Source: Rhodocyclaceae bacterium (GTDB lineage: Bacteria; Pseudomonadota; Gammaproteobacteria; Burkholderiales; Rhodocyclaceae). Taken from it: a stretch of DNA of 17,250 nucleotides. A model generated the notes under the pieces. The model saw nothing but the letters and a program-made list of their open reading frames with translations. It was not told the origin of the DNA and did not search any database. The position numbers were made by a program, and so were the translations under genes. Every line of letters begins with the position of its first letter. Position 1 is the stretch's first letter. Below are positions 16,982-17,250 of this stretch, piece after piece. The stretch is from contig PNJM01000017.1 of assembly GCA_013821865.1 (NCBI GenBank), forward strand, positions 1-17,250. The letters run 5' to 3'.

Positions 16982-17250
16982 ATGATCGGCATTTTCCTCA
17001 TTACCCACGGCAGCCTGGGCGAGTCTCTCGTCCAGTGCGCCTGCCATGTGCTGAACAAGCGTCCGCCCCAGCTGGCACAACTTGGCGTTTCCGGCCAGGA
17101 CGACCCCCTGGATGCCCTGCCGCTGGCGCGCGACATGCTGCGGCTGGTGGATTCGGGCAAGGGGGTGCTGCTGCTCACCGACATCTTCGGCGCGACGCCG
17201 AGCAACATCGCGCTCAAACTGCTGCAGCCGGGCCGGATCGAGGCCGTGGC
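16982..17250 (+). CDS. PTS mannose-type EIIA component, 3' end cut by the window
   Basis: The 89 visible codons start MIGIFLITHGSLGESLVQCACHVL. H9 in the ITHG motif is the expected phosphorylated histidine of EIIA-Man proteins, and LLLTDIFGATPSNIAL (about 65-80) is the second family hallmark. The frame is open at the right edge; family members have about 130-150 residues. In betaproteobacteria such a gene often follows gshB and precedes genes for HPr and enzyme I, forming a regulatory phosphorelay rather than a sugar permease. That continuation is expected but lies outside the window. The ATG has no strong Shine-Dalgarno; GGAG lies too far upstream (about 16 bases). Confidence 0.9.
   Translation, partial: MIGIFLITHGSLGESLVQCACHVLNKRPPQLAQLGVSGQDDPLDALPLARDMLRLVDSGKGVLLLTDIFGATPSNIALKLLQPGRIEAV

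Overview
The window looks like chromosomal DNA from a GC-rich betaproteobacterium. Rhodocyclales (Azoarcus/Thauera/Sulfuritalea-like) is my best guess, inferred from gene content and order: the proteobacterial-type gshA followed by gshB and a mannose-type PTS IIA gene, and a TorF-type porin placed directly ahead of glnK-amtB. I see no rRNA, tRNA, CRISPR array, transposase or phage gene. Coding density is high, and no stretch above 300 bases lacks a gene.

Left part (1-3742, all minus strand): comM (a natural-transformation helicase, cut by the left edge), two different yceI-family periplasmic proteins, a cytochrome b561 gene coupled by ATGA to the second yceI, and ubiK (a ubiquinone-biosynthesis accessory factor). 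A rho-independent terminator closes the b561-yceI-yceI unit just before comM.

Nitrogen block (3805-6839, plus strand): a near-consensus sigma-54 promoter lies downstream of two NtrC-like palindromes. It precedes torF (outer-membrane porin), glnK (PII) and amtB (ammonium channel), which are tightly spaced and end in a UUCG-loop terminator. This is a nitrogen-limitation operon joining outer-membrane entry, inner-membrane ammonium transport and the PII regulator.

Middle (6838-12096): purU (formyltetrahydrofolate deformylase) and the ABC-F ATPase yheS on the minus strand, a plus-strand gene for an exported coiled-coil protein of unknown function, and a second ABC-F ATPase (ybiT type) on the minus strand. 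Between the last two lies a short stretch that reads like the broken start of a lysophospholipid acyltransferase gene.

Right part (12189-17250, plus strand): a stand-alone N6-adenine DNA methyltransferase with no partner endonuclease, then gshA-gshB (glutathione synthesis, ATGA overlap), then apbE (lipoprotein FAD:protein FMN transferase), and the start of a PTS EIIA-Man gene with its own promoter.

Most of the window is ordinary housekeeping sequence. The most unusual point is at the gshB/apbE junction. A CACAGAG-type inverted repeat sits exactly there, overlaps the gshB stop codon, resembles a terminator, and encodes the N-region and much of the lipoprotein signal peptide of ApbE. I do not see a clear undescribed multi-gene system.
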